Of a stretch of DNA of 64,000 nt, positions 12,211-23,900 are shown piece after piece. Position 1 is the stretch's first letter, and each line of letters opens with the position of its first letter. Source of the DNA: Allolobophora icterica (Eukaryota; Annelida; Clitellata; Crassiclitellata; Lumbricidae); assembly GCA_963556255.1 (NCBI GenBank), contig OY744608.1, positions 13,636,507 through 13,700,506 on the forward strand, in the 5' to 3' direction. The notes beneath the pieces are model-generated. The model was not told the DNA's origin. It saw only the letters and a list, made by a program, of their open reading frames with translations, and ran no database searches. The translations under genes and the position numbers were made by a program.

Positions 12211-12586
12211 CCCAAAATATTGAGAAGTGATATACTGACTAACACTTTTGCACACTAATGTTGCTGGCCTTAACTTTAAATCCAGGATTTTACCCTGCAT
12301 ATAACTGCTTACATTATTTAAATACTTCTGTTGGATAATATAAGGACAATTCAGTGTTGGGAATTGCTGACAGTGGTTTCGTTTAAGTGAGAGAAATTTG
12401 CAAATGATTCTTTTAGGAAAAAACCCTAAATTTCGGAACAGTTGCACTTGCCTGCTAATCATTGCTAAACGACAATGAAATGGGCAATTTTCAGGGAGGG
12501 GAAGCTTGCCTTTTACTATTTCAGACTAACTCCATTGTGGATACATTTTCCCCATAAAACCTGCAATTTATAACTTCTATCATGAC

Positions 12587-12780
12587 TGATGCCTTGGGCA
12601 TTAGATACCTGCAGGATAGCTGGTATCTATTAGCTATCTAATGCACAAGGCATCAACTGATGGTGCACCAAAACCATCAGGTCAGTATATCCAGAAAATC
12701 GGTCCGCAAGACAGGGACAGCCTATGGAGGGTAAGTAATTTGAAAGAGACAACGGACATAATTTTCCTCCTAGAGAGGTT
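12587..12780 (+). repeat. dispersed repeat headed by a 21-bp hairpin
   Basis: The left arm at 12587-12607 and right arm at 12635-12655 pair at 20 of 21 positions. The following sequence (GCACCAAAACC, CCGCAAGACAG, AATTTGAAAGAG) recurs at about 50770-50905. Shorter pieces (TGTCTAATGCA, then CATCAAC) recur near 28700 and 43165. The family is unclassified. Confidence 0.6.
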
Positions 12781-13123
12781 CTCCCCCAACCAACAGACCG
12801 CCACCCACACTGATCAGACAATACCTTTTCAGACTGAAGTTGAACTCGTGGATATTATTGGTCACACTACCGTCCCCCCAAAACCTGGTGTAAGCCTCAT
12901 TTTATTGTATTACTAGCTGTAACCCATGAAAAATCAGGGTATGTAAATTTAGTTTAGAAACTTTAATTTGCTTGAGAGTAAAAATGTGCAAGGCTGCCTT
13001 AACAACTTCCCTTGGAGAGACAGACAGACAGTTAAGACAGACAGACGAGACTGAAACCGAGATAGATTATACAGGTTGAATAGGTCAGCTGGACCCGTGT
13101 ATCTGCTTGCATTATGCAGGGAG

Positions 13124-13268
13124 CAGTATGAGAATTGTAGAAAAAAGACTGGGGGGGGGTTAGACCTTGATTCATGTGGAGTTTGTGTGTGCAATGAAGA
13201 CTTTACTATGGGGTCCTAAGAAATACTAGGGGGGTTGAACCCCCTAACCCCCGACAATTCTCACCCTG
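13124..13268. mobile_element. hAT-like MITE with exact 8-bp TSD (145 bp)
   Basis: Ends are CAGTATGAGAATTGTAG and, reverse complemented on the right, CAGGGTGAGAATTGTCG. The duplication GCAGGGAG is exact on both sides (13116-13123 and 13269-13276). A second copy at 61705-62345 shares the interior (GTAGAAAAAAGACTGGGG, TCCTAAGAAA), which supports the borders. There is no coding capacity. It lies upstream of DRC10. Confidence 0.88.
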
Positions 13269-13276
13269 GCAGGGAG

Positions 13277-14116
13277 CCAGCCGGGCATTCTGCCAACCGG
13301 GCTATGCCCGGCAGCCGGGTGCTGCCGAGGGGCGGGCGAGCCTATACTGCCCTATAGCCAAAAGTTATGCGACGGGACATTGAAAATTAGGCATAGGCCC
13401 TATAATTGTTTGATATTATGTCAACTGCTCACGCAAGACTGGTTTTTGTAACAACTGTAGCTCTAAATAGCATCACACCACGAATATAATGAAAGCATAA
13501 CCACCACCCCGAGATACTTTCTACATAAGCATTAGTTTAAGTCTTTTTGACTGATTTTTAATCAGTATTGGCTTTATTCACTTAACCTGAGTTTGAACTA
13601 CTAGTCGCCATTAGAAATTTATTGCGCGCGCTTTTCTTATGAGAAGCACATCAAAGTGTAGCGTTCCGCGACTATTCGACATATTATTTAGACTTGTTTT
13701 CAAGTCGCTAACTTACTAATCGTTTAACTATGAGACAAATAAATCTGTCCTTATCTTGAAATGAGATGTTATTATTTGGCTTTTAGTAAATCTTTTTGAA
13801 ACGAATGATTTAAACCGACGACTATTTGTTGTCAAGGCGTGTATCAATCCGCCGTTGCCGTCAACACTTCGCTGGACCATGAGGGATGTCCTTAGTTTCA
13901 GAAATCCGGAGAACAGGTTGTTGCGGAGTTGGAAAGTTTAAACACAGACAAGAAACTTGGAATCAATAACTGAGGTGTTTAAAATAGTTAAAATAACGAA
14001 CAGTTCATGAGGCTAAAAGTTTGCGTAATATTCGTTCAGTGTAACTTGCTTGTCGGCTGCGCAGGACTGTAGGTACCTATAGGCCTTTAAATAGACGATA
14101 GGCGTAATCTATCAAG
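13277..14116. promoter_or_regulatory. DRC10 upstream region
   Basis: A short GC-rich, CCGGGC-rich patch at 13277-13345 is followed by AT-rich sequence up to the DRC10 start codon. The DRC10 promoter and 5' untranslated region are probably here, but I see no decisive TATA box or initiator. Confidence 0.3.
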
Positions 14117-17100
14117 ATGGCGGGTGTTACAGAAACTATGACTGTGGCTCCAATGGAGTCATTACACGTCAGACTAAGGCCTCAGCCTCCGCCGTCAAGG
14201 CTAATGGTAATCGAGGCTTCGTCACAAGGATCATACAAGCCAAAGTCAAGGTCGAACGCCCGTCTCGATCCAGTGCGCATACTCGAACCGGCGAGGAAAA
14301 AACTGTCAACCTTGGAGGCCCAGCGAGTCATGGGCGCCTTGCAGGAAGCCATCCGCCGTGCGGAGGTAACCGTGTCTCTTCCATACATACTTCGACACCT
14401 GAGCAGATTCCGGAATTTTCTAGGGAGCGAGCTGATTCGGGCGCTTGAGGAACACCGGACCTTGCTGGAAAGCTTAAGTGATCTTCAGCCACTGGAAGAG
14501 ATGTTTTGTGAAACAGAGAGCCAATTGAGCTCCAGGTCTGAATCACGCCAAAGCCAAGGCAGCGAGGGCGAAAACTGGAGACAGGCTGAAGCAGACGAAC
14601 AGGCCGAAAGAGAAAGGTCCTCACAGAAGGAGGAGACACATGAGAGTCATGAAAGGGAGTTGAAAAGCGTTACAGATAGGCAGAGCGAATTGGATGCTAG
14701 GAGTGCCACAAGCAGACGGACTGGACTCGATGGCACATCTGGATGGCAGAGTGGAAGTTACAGAGAGAGTGAAATGGACAGACGAAGTGAAATCCAACCA
14801 AGTGAAGTGGACGGACTGAGCATATTTGGTAGACAGACAGCCGGCAGTAAGAGTAGTCATGGATTTACCAACAGAAATGAAGAGGAAGACGAAAATGAAG
14901 AGAATACCAACGAGCGAGGTGAAACAACTGATCAACCTTTCAGCAGAACTTCAATGAGCCCTTCTCAGCGGAGCGTAGATTTTCCGCAAAGACTGAGCAG
15001 CCAGATGGAACGTGCGCTTAGGAATTTGTCTCTGCAAGCGGACAGGCTGCGAGATTCGAGCAGGAACATTCTCAGACTGTTTGCCTTGAATCCAAAGGCA
15101 GCAACAACTGTTTCAAAGAAGAGTGAAGAGTATTGGAAAGATAACTCGAGGAACATGATTCAATACCTCAAGGACCTTCGGGATTTCCTCATGGCTATGC
15201 TGCTGACGACCCCAGCTGAGGAGCTAGAAAGGGCAAAATACCTTCGGGAGGTTCTTGAGAAAGAGCGATACAATGCTGAAGCCATTGCAAAGTTATCAGC
15301 TGAACTGAATGCGGCAGAAGAAGAGAAAAACGAGGCAGTAAGTATTTAAAAAAAACTATAAACAGCATCAGCAAATGAAAACTAAAACTAGGCTAGTTTA
15401 TTACCAGATTGATTTCTTGATTGTTATGTTCTAAACATTATGTAGTTAGCTCTTAATTAGATCCTAGTGTAACACAGCTAATGCTACAGAAAGAAAAGAT
15501 AATACAAGGATAATTCCTGTATGAAAATGCGTTTTATCAATATACCTTGCATATGTGCATCTACTGAAGTAAATTAAATCCAAAGCTAAAATAAGACAAA
15601 TTGCAAAAGCAATTTGAATTTCGTTGAGATTATTTTATTTTTTTTACCTACAGTATGCCATAACTTTAGTGTTTTAACCATGCTCATGACTGACACTATG
15701 AATGCAATTCAAGAACAATATGGTTTCAAGTACAATAGGGAATCCTAAAGTGTGCCAGTTGTATTTACTGCAGTTGTAATGCTTGTAGGTAAAGCCCACT
15801 TTCCTCCAGTGTTGATCAGTAATGAAGTAAAAGTAACATGTTACTGTACCTAAGTAAAATTTTCAGTACAGGAACTTTTACTTGTTTATAAGTAAAATTT
15901 TTACATGTAAACAGTGGAAGTAATTTAACTTGTAACGAAATATTTAAATAAATTTGCAATACTTTTACTCAGTTACAAATGACGCTTAGCTGTATGTTAC
16001 TCATTACTTTTGTGTGCTGTACTCAGGCTTGGGCTATATGTAGATGTAGTATTAGTAAGTTTTTTAAATCAGATGCATATTTCATGCCTTGCACATGGGC
16101 ATGAAGGGCTAATGACAACCAAAGGCCTTCATAACTTGCCAATCATTTACTTATTGATGGATTGTTATTTTTCAGATTAGACAGCAGAATGAGATCATAC
16201 GAAAACTACAGTCAAATCTACATCAGATTGAAAAGACTTCGGAGGAAAACATACGTCGTATGAAACTGGAGGCTGAAAAGCAAGAAGCAGCTGACAAAAA
16301 GAACACAGAGGGCAGGTCGACCAAGTTACAGCAAGATCTGACTCAAGTTCAAGCACAGTATAACAACCTTAAAGAAGAGCACAAAGAAAAAGAACTGGCT
16401 TTGAGAAGGGTAATTGTAACCATGATCTCAAAATTTTTAAAGCGCTACACTAAAGCTAAGCATAGGGCACCACCTTATTCATGAGTGCTAAGTAGTTAGA
16501 GTAATCGATACTTGTTAGGATAATTGATAATTGAATAACTTTTTCATAAAGTTTGAAGATATCTTCTGTTTCATCTGAATGATAAGTTAATTTGAGTGTA
16601 TTGGTAGTTGGGCACTGTGGTCTTGCAGAGTGTTGATAGATAAATTCCCAGATGACTAAGGTTCTGTTAAAGATATACTGGTAAATAGTCAATGTGAGGA
16701 TTTTATTGTCCAATTAAAGAAATGTATGATCCTTGTCAGTGGCAGCGATCGTGTTTGACAGGTGGGGGGGGGGAACGGGATACTTTTGAACTGATCTGGT
16801 CAAAAAAGAGGTGAAAAAAAATTTTCACGTTCATGCGTGAAAAATTATGTAGACCCTTTTCAGTATTTACATCTTCAAAATTTGGGGGAAAAACTGTATA
16901 GCGTGCCCCCCACTGTTAAAGGTAGGGGTTTTGTCCCCCTCGACCCCCCGGGATTGCCACCCCTGATCCTTGTGCTGTAATATTTCTTTGGAATTGTGGT
17001 TTTTTCAGAGGAAGTTTCAAGTTGAAACCGAGGTAGAAAATTGGATTCAGAAGTTTGACATCGACATGGGAGAGAGACAGGTAGATGCATGTATCTTTTA

Positions 17101-17574
17101 ATGGTTCAGGAACCACACTCAAGAAAACCTTATAGTAAATATTTTCGTAGATCGAGGACCAGTAATTTGTGGTATTTAGTAGCTCTATTCAATTTAGTAA
17201 TTCACAACAATAATTAACAAATTGTACAAAAAATATTTCAAGATACGTGTACAGATGTGATTGTTGAAGATGACATCTTTTAATCATAACAGGATGAATA
17301 CGAAAGAATTGACCTTGTCTACACGGAGGAAAAGCGGCAACTGAACGAACTGGAGGAGAAGTTCAAACGCCTGGAGACGGAATACCAGCAAATTCAAGAG
17401 GAGAGACGCATTGCTCGTGAGGCAAGGGATATGGCAGAACGTGAACTCCAGATGTGCATCCGGGCTGCTACGACAATTCAGGCATTCTGGCGATCGTTCA
17501 AAGTACGCAAGGCGATCAAGTCGAAGAAAAAGAAGGGCAAGGGCAAGGCTGGAGCGAAGAAGGGGAAGAAATGA
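14117..17574 (+). CDS. DRC10: dynein regulatory complex subunit 10 (IQ-motif protein)
   Basis: Exons: 14117-15337, 16176-16409, 17009-17080, 17293-17574; all phase 0 with good GT-AG sites, giving 602 aa. ATG 14117 has strong context (AAGATGG). The N-terminal segment ARLDPVRILEPARKKLSTLE and the following EAQRVMGAL are the conserved DRC10/IQCD core. After a hydrophilic Ser/Arg/Glu-rich stretch (about 140-290) the protein is coiled-coil (about 320-560). It then has one IQ-like calmodulin-binding motif (about 567-586, TIQAFWRSFKVRK) and ends in a lysine/glycine-rich tail. By family this is an axonemal protein of the nexin-dynein regulatory complex that helps control ciliary and flagellar bending. 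The protein is longer than I would expect for the vertebrate protein, mainly from the charged insert, which looks disordered. Confidence 0.9.
15809..16019. mobile_element. probable MITE in DRC10 intron 1
   Basis: Starts CAGTGTTGATCAGTAATGAA and ends in sequence whose reverse complement begins CAGCACACAAAAGTAATGAG. The interior is rich in AAGTAA/TTACTT motifs on both strands, a pattern typical of 'GTAATGAGTAAC' hAT-type MITEs. No flanking duplication is readable, so the borders are provisional. Confidence 0.5.
16425..16495 (-). repeat. short dispersed repeat (AAGCTAAGCATAGGGCACCA type)
   Basis: The motif 'aaagcgctac...gctaagcatagggcaccac...ttattcatgag' in DRC10 intron 2 recurs at 25385-25500 (twice in tandem), 49455-49515 and 62355-62420. 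The copies look like 3' ends of one retroelement family inserted in minus orientation. Confidence 0.5.
16737..16965. mobile_element. hAT-like MITE with exact 8-bp TSD (229 bp), next to a splice acceptor
   Basis: Ends CAGTGGCAGCGATCG and, reverse complemented, CAGGGGTGGCAATC. The duplication ATCCTTGT is exact (16729-16736 and 16966-16973). The interior (TTTTGAACTGATCTGGTCAA, GTCCCCCTCGACCCCC) is shared with copies at 60170-60382 and 61750-62035. The right end lies 43 bases before DRC10 exon 3, leaving very little native intron between element and acceptor. Confidence 0.95.
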
Positions 17575-17775
17575 GTAACGCTAAGAGGAAGGCTAACTTG
17601 TAGCATTGTCATCGAGACAGGAATTAGTATTAACTTTATCTCAAGAAATATAACAATGTGCAAGATGATTGGTAAGCATTATCTAGAAAGCTACCACATT
17701 GCTGTACATCCTGAAAGTAATGTGTTTTACCACAAATGTGGCTAGAACAGTCACATGGCAAACTGTGTTGTAACA

Positions 17776-18300
17776 CAGCATCTGTGTGTCCTACAACCTT
17801 AGGAAGACCTTCCTAAGGTCCATCTTGCTCCTCTTCAGTCTGTACTCAATGCCGCTGCTAGACTGATTGCCCGTCTTCCTCGATTCTCTCATATCACCAC
17901 CTTTATGGCTGAAAAACTATGCAGGCTCACACTTTCTGCCCGCATCCAATTCAAAGTCCTCACTCTTGTCATTAAGGTCAACTTGGTCTTGCTCCGAAAT
18001 AACTGATTTAATTCTTCGCCCTCACTCTGCTGCTTCTCTCCGTCCTCTTTATTCCTCGTACCATCTGGACCTTCTGGTTCCCCATGTCAGGATTTCAGTG
18101 GCTCAATCCAGGTCTTTTGCTTCCATTGGCTCTGCTGTGTGGAATGAGCTTCCTTTGTCTGATATCTCTCTGGTAGCATCTCTTCCTCCTTTGCCTTTCC
18201 TAAAACTTATTTCTTCTCTCGGGGACTCTCGCACTGGAGTGCTTCTGGACTGTCCCGCTAGAAGCGCTTTATAAATGTCCAAATACGATACAATACAACC
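17776..18300 (+). mobile_element. CR1-like non-LTR retrotransposon, 3' end
   Basis: Translated fragments read like the carboxyl end of a LINE reverse transcriptase ORF: LQSVLNAAARLIARLP, then AQSRSFASIGSAVWNELP. The frame is broken at about 17980. The element ends in AAATACGATACAATACAAC. A related copy is at 55795-56150 (minus). It starts about 200 bp after the DRC10 stop. Confidence 0.75.
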
Positions 18301-18854
18301 AGTTAGTATGGCTTTTCATGGCTGTTATACTGATGCATGACTGAAGGCTACTATATCTGATTACAACATATGTGTCTTGGGGATTCTGGCCACACTGATA
18401 TCTGCTCTTAACAGGCATTACTGTAGAGTTTATTGCATGTGCTGTGCTACACGTGACTTCTCTTTTGATTAGTATTAAATTTTGTTTAAAAAAGCTTGCA
18501 CATGCATACACTTACGATTTTATATTATTTTATAATTGTGAATATGATCGACCATGTTTGTATGTTTGTGTTGAGTTTTTGAAATCTGCATTATCATGAA
18601 AGGTTAAATCAGTACATTGGACTCTGGAAAATTACCATATAAATATACGTTTAATATTACAAATTTCTTTGCTTTTGATGAGTCACTGTATAATAGTATT
18701 CAATATAATATATATTATATATATATATATTCGTTTATTTCCAATCTGTGGGTTGACACACCGCAAACCATTACAATAAGAGTAGAGTCTGTGAACTAAA
18801 TATCAATAGTTTAACTAATAAACTGGTCCAGCATGGGACAATGTTTTGGCATGG

Positions 18855-19193
18855 CTACTGAGTTTTTTTGTATAGGACCCTAGATATAAAGTTTCTGTCG
18901 TCCTTGAGGGGCAGAGAAAAATCATGCGGCCTAGGTCTTAGAGTATAACGACGCACAATCGTAGATGGGAAGATGGGACGGAGCACATGGATCTTGCTAT
19001 GAATGACTGACCACAGGAGGCTGTCATCCGCATCGCTCACCATCACCTCCACACCTCGTATATCTTGCGACAGGTAGCCCATTCTTCGCATTCGGTTCAG
19101 AAATCTCTCGAGGCGGGCACGGTCATCAGCGGTAGCGCAACCCCACCATGATGGTAGTAGTACAGTAGTAGTGCTAGGGAGATTGTATTTCAC
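18855..19193 (-). mobile_element. LINE reverse transcriptase C-terminal fragment
   Basis: A 112-codon minus-strand open frame contains WWGCATADDRARLERFLNRM and LRPRPHDFSLPLKDDRNFIS. These are typical of the carboxyl tail of non-LTR retrotransposon ORF2 proteins after the reverse transcriptase domain. The upstream catalytic part is missing, so this is a 5'-truncated dead copy. Confidence 0.75.
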
Positions 19194-19450
19194 TTGTGGA
19201 ATACCTTTGTATTAAGAAACTGATCTTTTGCGATGGTTTTGGGGCGACCAGTTGCTGCCGGTGCTATAGAAGTTATTGGGTTATATTGCACGACAGTAGT
19301 AAAGAAAGGCCCAGTAACAAAGCACTGGGATTAGTAGTCTTCTTGGTCTGGCCTGTCAGGATGACCCAGAAATTGCATCGGTGCCAGCAACTTGGCTCTT
19401 GCATTTGCTTTGAGTAAGTGCCAAGGTCAAGGGTGTTTATGGCAAAAGTG

Positions 19451-19532
19451 CATGAAACTTCAGATGGCTCAGCCATTGCCCTGGCTCTTGAATAGAGCCA
19501 GGGCAATGGCTCAGCCAAACCTAAGTTTCATG
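19451..19532. repeat. near-perfect 82-nt hairpin
   Basis: Arms 19451-19488 and 19494-19532 pair closely around a 5-base loop (TGAAT). The inner 23 base pairs (AGAGCCAGGGCAATGGCTCA and neighbours) have a single mismatch, and the outer CATGAAACTT also pairs. A few mismatches lie between. There is no open frame, and the sequence is intergenic between DRC10 and SPRED. Confidence 0.85.
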
Positions 19533-20943
19533 GACTGCAGGGCTACTAAGTAAGTTAAACAAGACTGGATTAATTCTATACAAGAATCAATATTCCGTCA
19601 ACTATCTTCACTCTGTCAATTCTGTTTCTGAACCTAGACCATGGAACTCGCGGTAAAAGTTCGCACTACAAATTTAGTCTTGTGGCGCTTTCAGTCTACT
19701 ACAAACTCAACTTTTTCTGAACTCGTTTTCTCCATAGGCTGTTTCTTTGTCTTCTCGGATTCCCTTCTGGGCTTTCAACCGGACTCTGGATTTGGTTTCG
19801 GACAATGATTTTGCATAGTAACGACCATCGACTGATAGCTTGAGCATTATTATAGTGGCGCTAAAGAAGTTCGTGGATTATTAACTTCAAAAATAATTCC
19901 ATTTCCGATTCCACTGACGGCATAGAAAATATAGTTTGGGTCTTTAAATAGAGGTAACAAAATTTAAGTATTGTAATTGATGCTGATTCTTATATAAGCC
20001 TGTTTACACCAATGCACAATTAAGCTCTACATAAATATCCATTTTCATTCATATTTATTTTTGATCGCTAGCCTGTGGTTAATTCATAAAATGTCGCCGA
20101 GGGCGCAGAACGAGACAATCGCACCTGGGTGGGTGATATAGTAAACATAAGATTAAGATGTGCTAATATCATTGCCAGCATTATCGCCACTATATGCAAT
20201 TACCTCTATTTATTCTAAGTAGGCCTACATGAATAAGATGACGATCACTGTCATTTGCATCTTCGTTAAGGTTATTCACTGGAATTGGTTGAATGAGTGA
20301 TTCACTATCTTACCACACCACGTGTGGTAAGAGTCGTTCCCGTCGCATAAACAGAGCGACACATAGCTTACATATTATAGCAGATACCGCCGCAATTCAT
20401 GACGTAAATAAAATCAACGGAGCCACGTGTACACACTTTGTGCAAGTTTTATTATTATTTAGTATAGAGTCGAAACAGCGATTTCAAATCATGCTTTCTT
20501 CTCGGTATTTTGTTTAGCAGATAATCTGAAATATGAAAAATTACACAGCATACGACGATTGCGTTTTATTTTTTATCGTTGCTCTGCTGCTAGATGACGC
20601 CTAACTCTCAAATACCCGTCCCCGGCAAAACCAACATTAGATATATCATCTGTGGGGTGAAGATGAATGCTGGCGTCGAAACCTAGCACCGTAGTCTCTC
20701 TTGATCTTTATTGATTAAAGAGCTTTAGCAGGCCGTAAAATAAACGAAATTTGTATCTTCAAGCATCCTGCTGAGACGATGAATATTCTATGTACTAGTT
20801 GTCGGTGAACAGATAATTATTTCAAAGGACGGACTTGTGTCATGGAGGATGGTTGTGGTGGAAAGTGGTAATGGTTTGTGGTATTGGTGGTGGATTTTAC
20901 AGCCTGGTAGGTAGCCATTTCAAGCAATGGAACGAGTTGGAAG
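19533..20943. other. intergenic / possible SPRED upstream region
   Basis: AT-rich with no coding exon recognised. A 9-bp-arm palindrome CTTACCACA/TGTGGTAAG sits at about 20310-20335. The last few hundred bases would hold the SPRED promoter and 5' untranslated region if the exon at 20944 is correct. Confidence 0.35.
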
Positions 20944-23900
20944 ATGACAACCGCAGATCCGGCCATTAAAGAGTGAGTAAAAGTCGTTTTCTTGCTTGAT
21001 GTTCTCGCTGTGGTCAGTATTCCATTTGTACCTACCTTCCACAAACTTTCACTTTTGACCGCTGCATAAATCAAAACATTACATGAGGTTTCAACGTAAA
21101 CTAATGGCAAAATGCAGTATAGAAAATAACTGTGTTACAATTGTTATTAACTGCAAGGCATTTCGTATCATACTAAAGTAATAGCTTTGTAGCACCAGGC
21201 TACGTCAACATAGGTAGTAAAAGTACAACCTACATTAAGACGTACTATATTCTCGGAGACATCAGTCTTATGACAGAGTTCGAGGTGTTATTAGTGATTC
21301 TGATTCATCATATAAACTTTTTTCTTCTGGAACATTCGGGAACGGCATTCCGGCACCTTTTTTCGGAGCTATTAAAAAGTTATTTAGTTATTTTAATAAA
21401 AGTATAATTTAGTTTTGATTTAGCCCTTCCAAAATTGTTCAGCTCGGGAACCTTTTTCGTTGAAAAAAGCACTGTGTAATATAGTGACCTTAACCTACGT
21501 ATTCAGCACCGATTGAATTTAGTATATTATTCTCTTATTTTTCTTGGAAGAGGTTATTAGTTTCCATTCATAAGGGATTCCATTCTGTGAATTATTCTTG
21601 CATCTGGTGTAAGTTCCAAATGGAATTCCTATGGTTGTACCCACGGTTTGACAAACTTTGGTATCACATGAACTCTGTGATGTCAGAGCTTGTCAGTCTT
21701 GTTGTCAAGACCTTGAACCTCAAGACCAAGACCAAGACCTTGAACCTCAAGACCAAGACCAAGACCTTGAACCTCGAGACCAAGACCAAGACTTTGAACC
21801 TCGAGACCAAGACCTTGAACCTCAAGACCAAGACCAAGACCAAGACCCAAAAAATCGAAATCAGGTCAAGACTTCTAAAAATTGTCAAGTCGGAATATTC
21901 GCTATTTTAATGAAAACATGAGTCTTTTATTTTATTCAAGCAAATTAACTTTAAATGCAAACTGTATTCAAAAAGTCCTTCGTGCAAACTCTTATACCAA
22001 ATGCCTTTTGTATTTTATAAAAACCAATTCGCTCAGAATGTTCTGACCAAGACGTGCCTGGGGGGCCTCATAAAAATTCCGGCATGTGAAAAAATACGTT
22101 CTACGGGTGCTGAAGTCGCTGACACACACAGAGTAGCTTTTCAAGCACTGGATGTAAATGTACAGATAGTGAGTCCTCTTGAAATCTTCCCATGGTTTAT
22201 CATACCGTTTGATACAGAATAACTGTTGCTGCTGCCAATGGGTTTTCCTGACCAACATGACTTGTATCCATCCATAGATATTGGTCGTATGATGCAATCA
22301 GGCTTGATACAGAATTCTTGAGTTCTGTTAAACGACTGTTCATATTAATAGCCGGTCTTGGTCTTGGTCTTGCGAGACCAAGACCAAGACCTTGAACCTC
22401 AAGACCAAGACCAAGACCTTGAACCTCAAGACCAAGACCAAGACCTTGAACCTCAAGACCAAGACCAAGACTTTTAAAAACGAACTCGAGTGCACTCGAG
22501 ACCAAGACCTTGGTCTCGAGGACAACAAGACTGGAGCTTGTCAACTCAGGACACAGTCACCAGGTCAGCTGTTAGGAGTAAAACTTCTAGAAAGAAGTGA
22601 AGGTCCTCATAAGGTTCCTTGCTGCTAAGAAACATGTAGCTTTGAAGATACAATATCTGAAGTGTGCCAGTTCGACTGTTTGAGCACTTGACTAATCTGG
22701 ACTCGTACAAAAATCATGTTCTGTTTAATCAAATGGTGACTCTGTATTGTGGCTTTTATTAGTTAAGGTAGTTAGTTTAGCATTATTAGTTAAGTGAGTT
22801 AGTTAAGCTTTATTAGTTAAGTTAGTCTCACATTCCTATGTTTCATATTCCCTTCGGTTGTCTCATGTTTTCTTCGTTTCTTCAGTTGCTACATTTTACG
22901 AACTCTTTTCAGTATCTAGATGATCAGATTGACTCCATTTCTCCTGACATCGCTTTACATTCAAACTCAACCGTTATCTCAGTGCTTCATATGTTACACG
23001 GGTATCCTAATTTAGCGGGACTTTAATCCCTTCTGGGTATCCGTTTGCCTCCCTTAACAGTTTACATGTTTACAATATGAACTGGCTTATTATCTCTACT
23101 TAACTAATTTGCGATTTATTCTGTATTGCCAGTGTTAACTGCATTATGGGAGCAATAAAAGATTTGATTGATTGATTGATTGATTGAATTGAAACAAATC
23201 TTCACTGCAACAATGTGTCATATAAGTTTAGCATAATGTAGCATTCGCAGTGCAGACCCATTTACACGAAGTCATTGGGGACAAGCCATCGGAAATGGCA
23301 TGTAAACCTGACCACATGTACAATGGACTACAGCAGAAATAACCTTCCTTCTATCCATCCGTTTGTCCAACCGATCATACATCCAAATGTCCATTCGACC
23401 ATCAGTCGTCCATCCGACCAACCATCCATCCATCTGAGTTCCAGTCTGTCCATCTAACCGTCAGCCCATTTGTTCATCTCACAGTCACACATCTCAGGGA
23501 ACCTTTTTCTTTAAAAAAAGCACTGTGTAATATAGTGACCTTAACCTACATATTCGGCACCAATTAAATTTAGTACATTATTCTCTTATTTTTCTTGGAG
23601 GAGGTTATTATTATTATTATTATTATCTGTCGTCCATTAAACCCATCCGACCATCCGTCCGTTCGTCTGTCTGTCCATCGACTGTAAGTCCATTCATCCA
23701 TCTGGCGCGTTAACCGATACAGTGTGTTAAGTTATTAGCTTTGGGGTACTTAACACCGCTTCGCATTAAGCAGAACAGTGCATTATCCAAGAGCGCGTTA
23801 ACAAGTCCACACTGTTTATGCAAACATGGCTTTACACAACGTAGAAAGAGAGATACTGATGTGCATAAATCATTGACGTTGCTGTTGGAAGAACAAAAGA

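Noticed and set aside
14328..14935. Minus-strand frames opposite DRC10 exon 1
   Set aside because: They are shadows of the plus-strand coding exon, which has a recognised conserved core.
20293..20340. Alternative SPRED first exon beginning ATGAGTGATTCA with a GTAAGA donor
   Set aside because: The donor is phase 1 and exon 2 requires phase 2, so joining would shift the frame. ATG 20944 fits.
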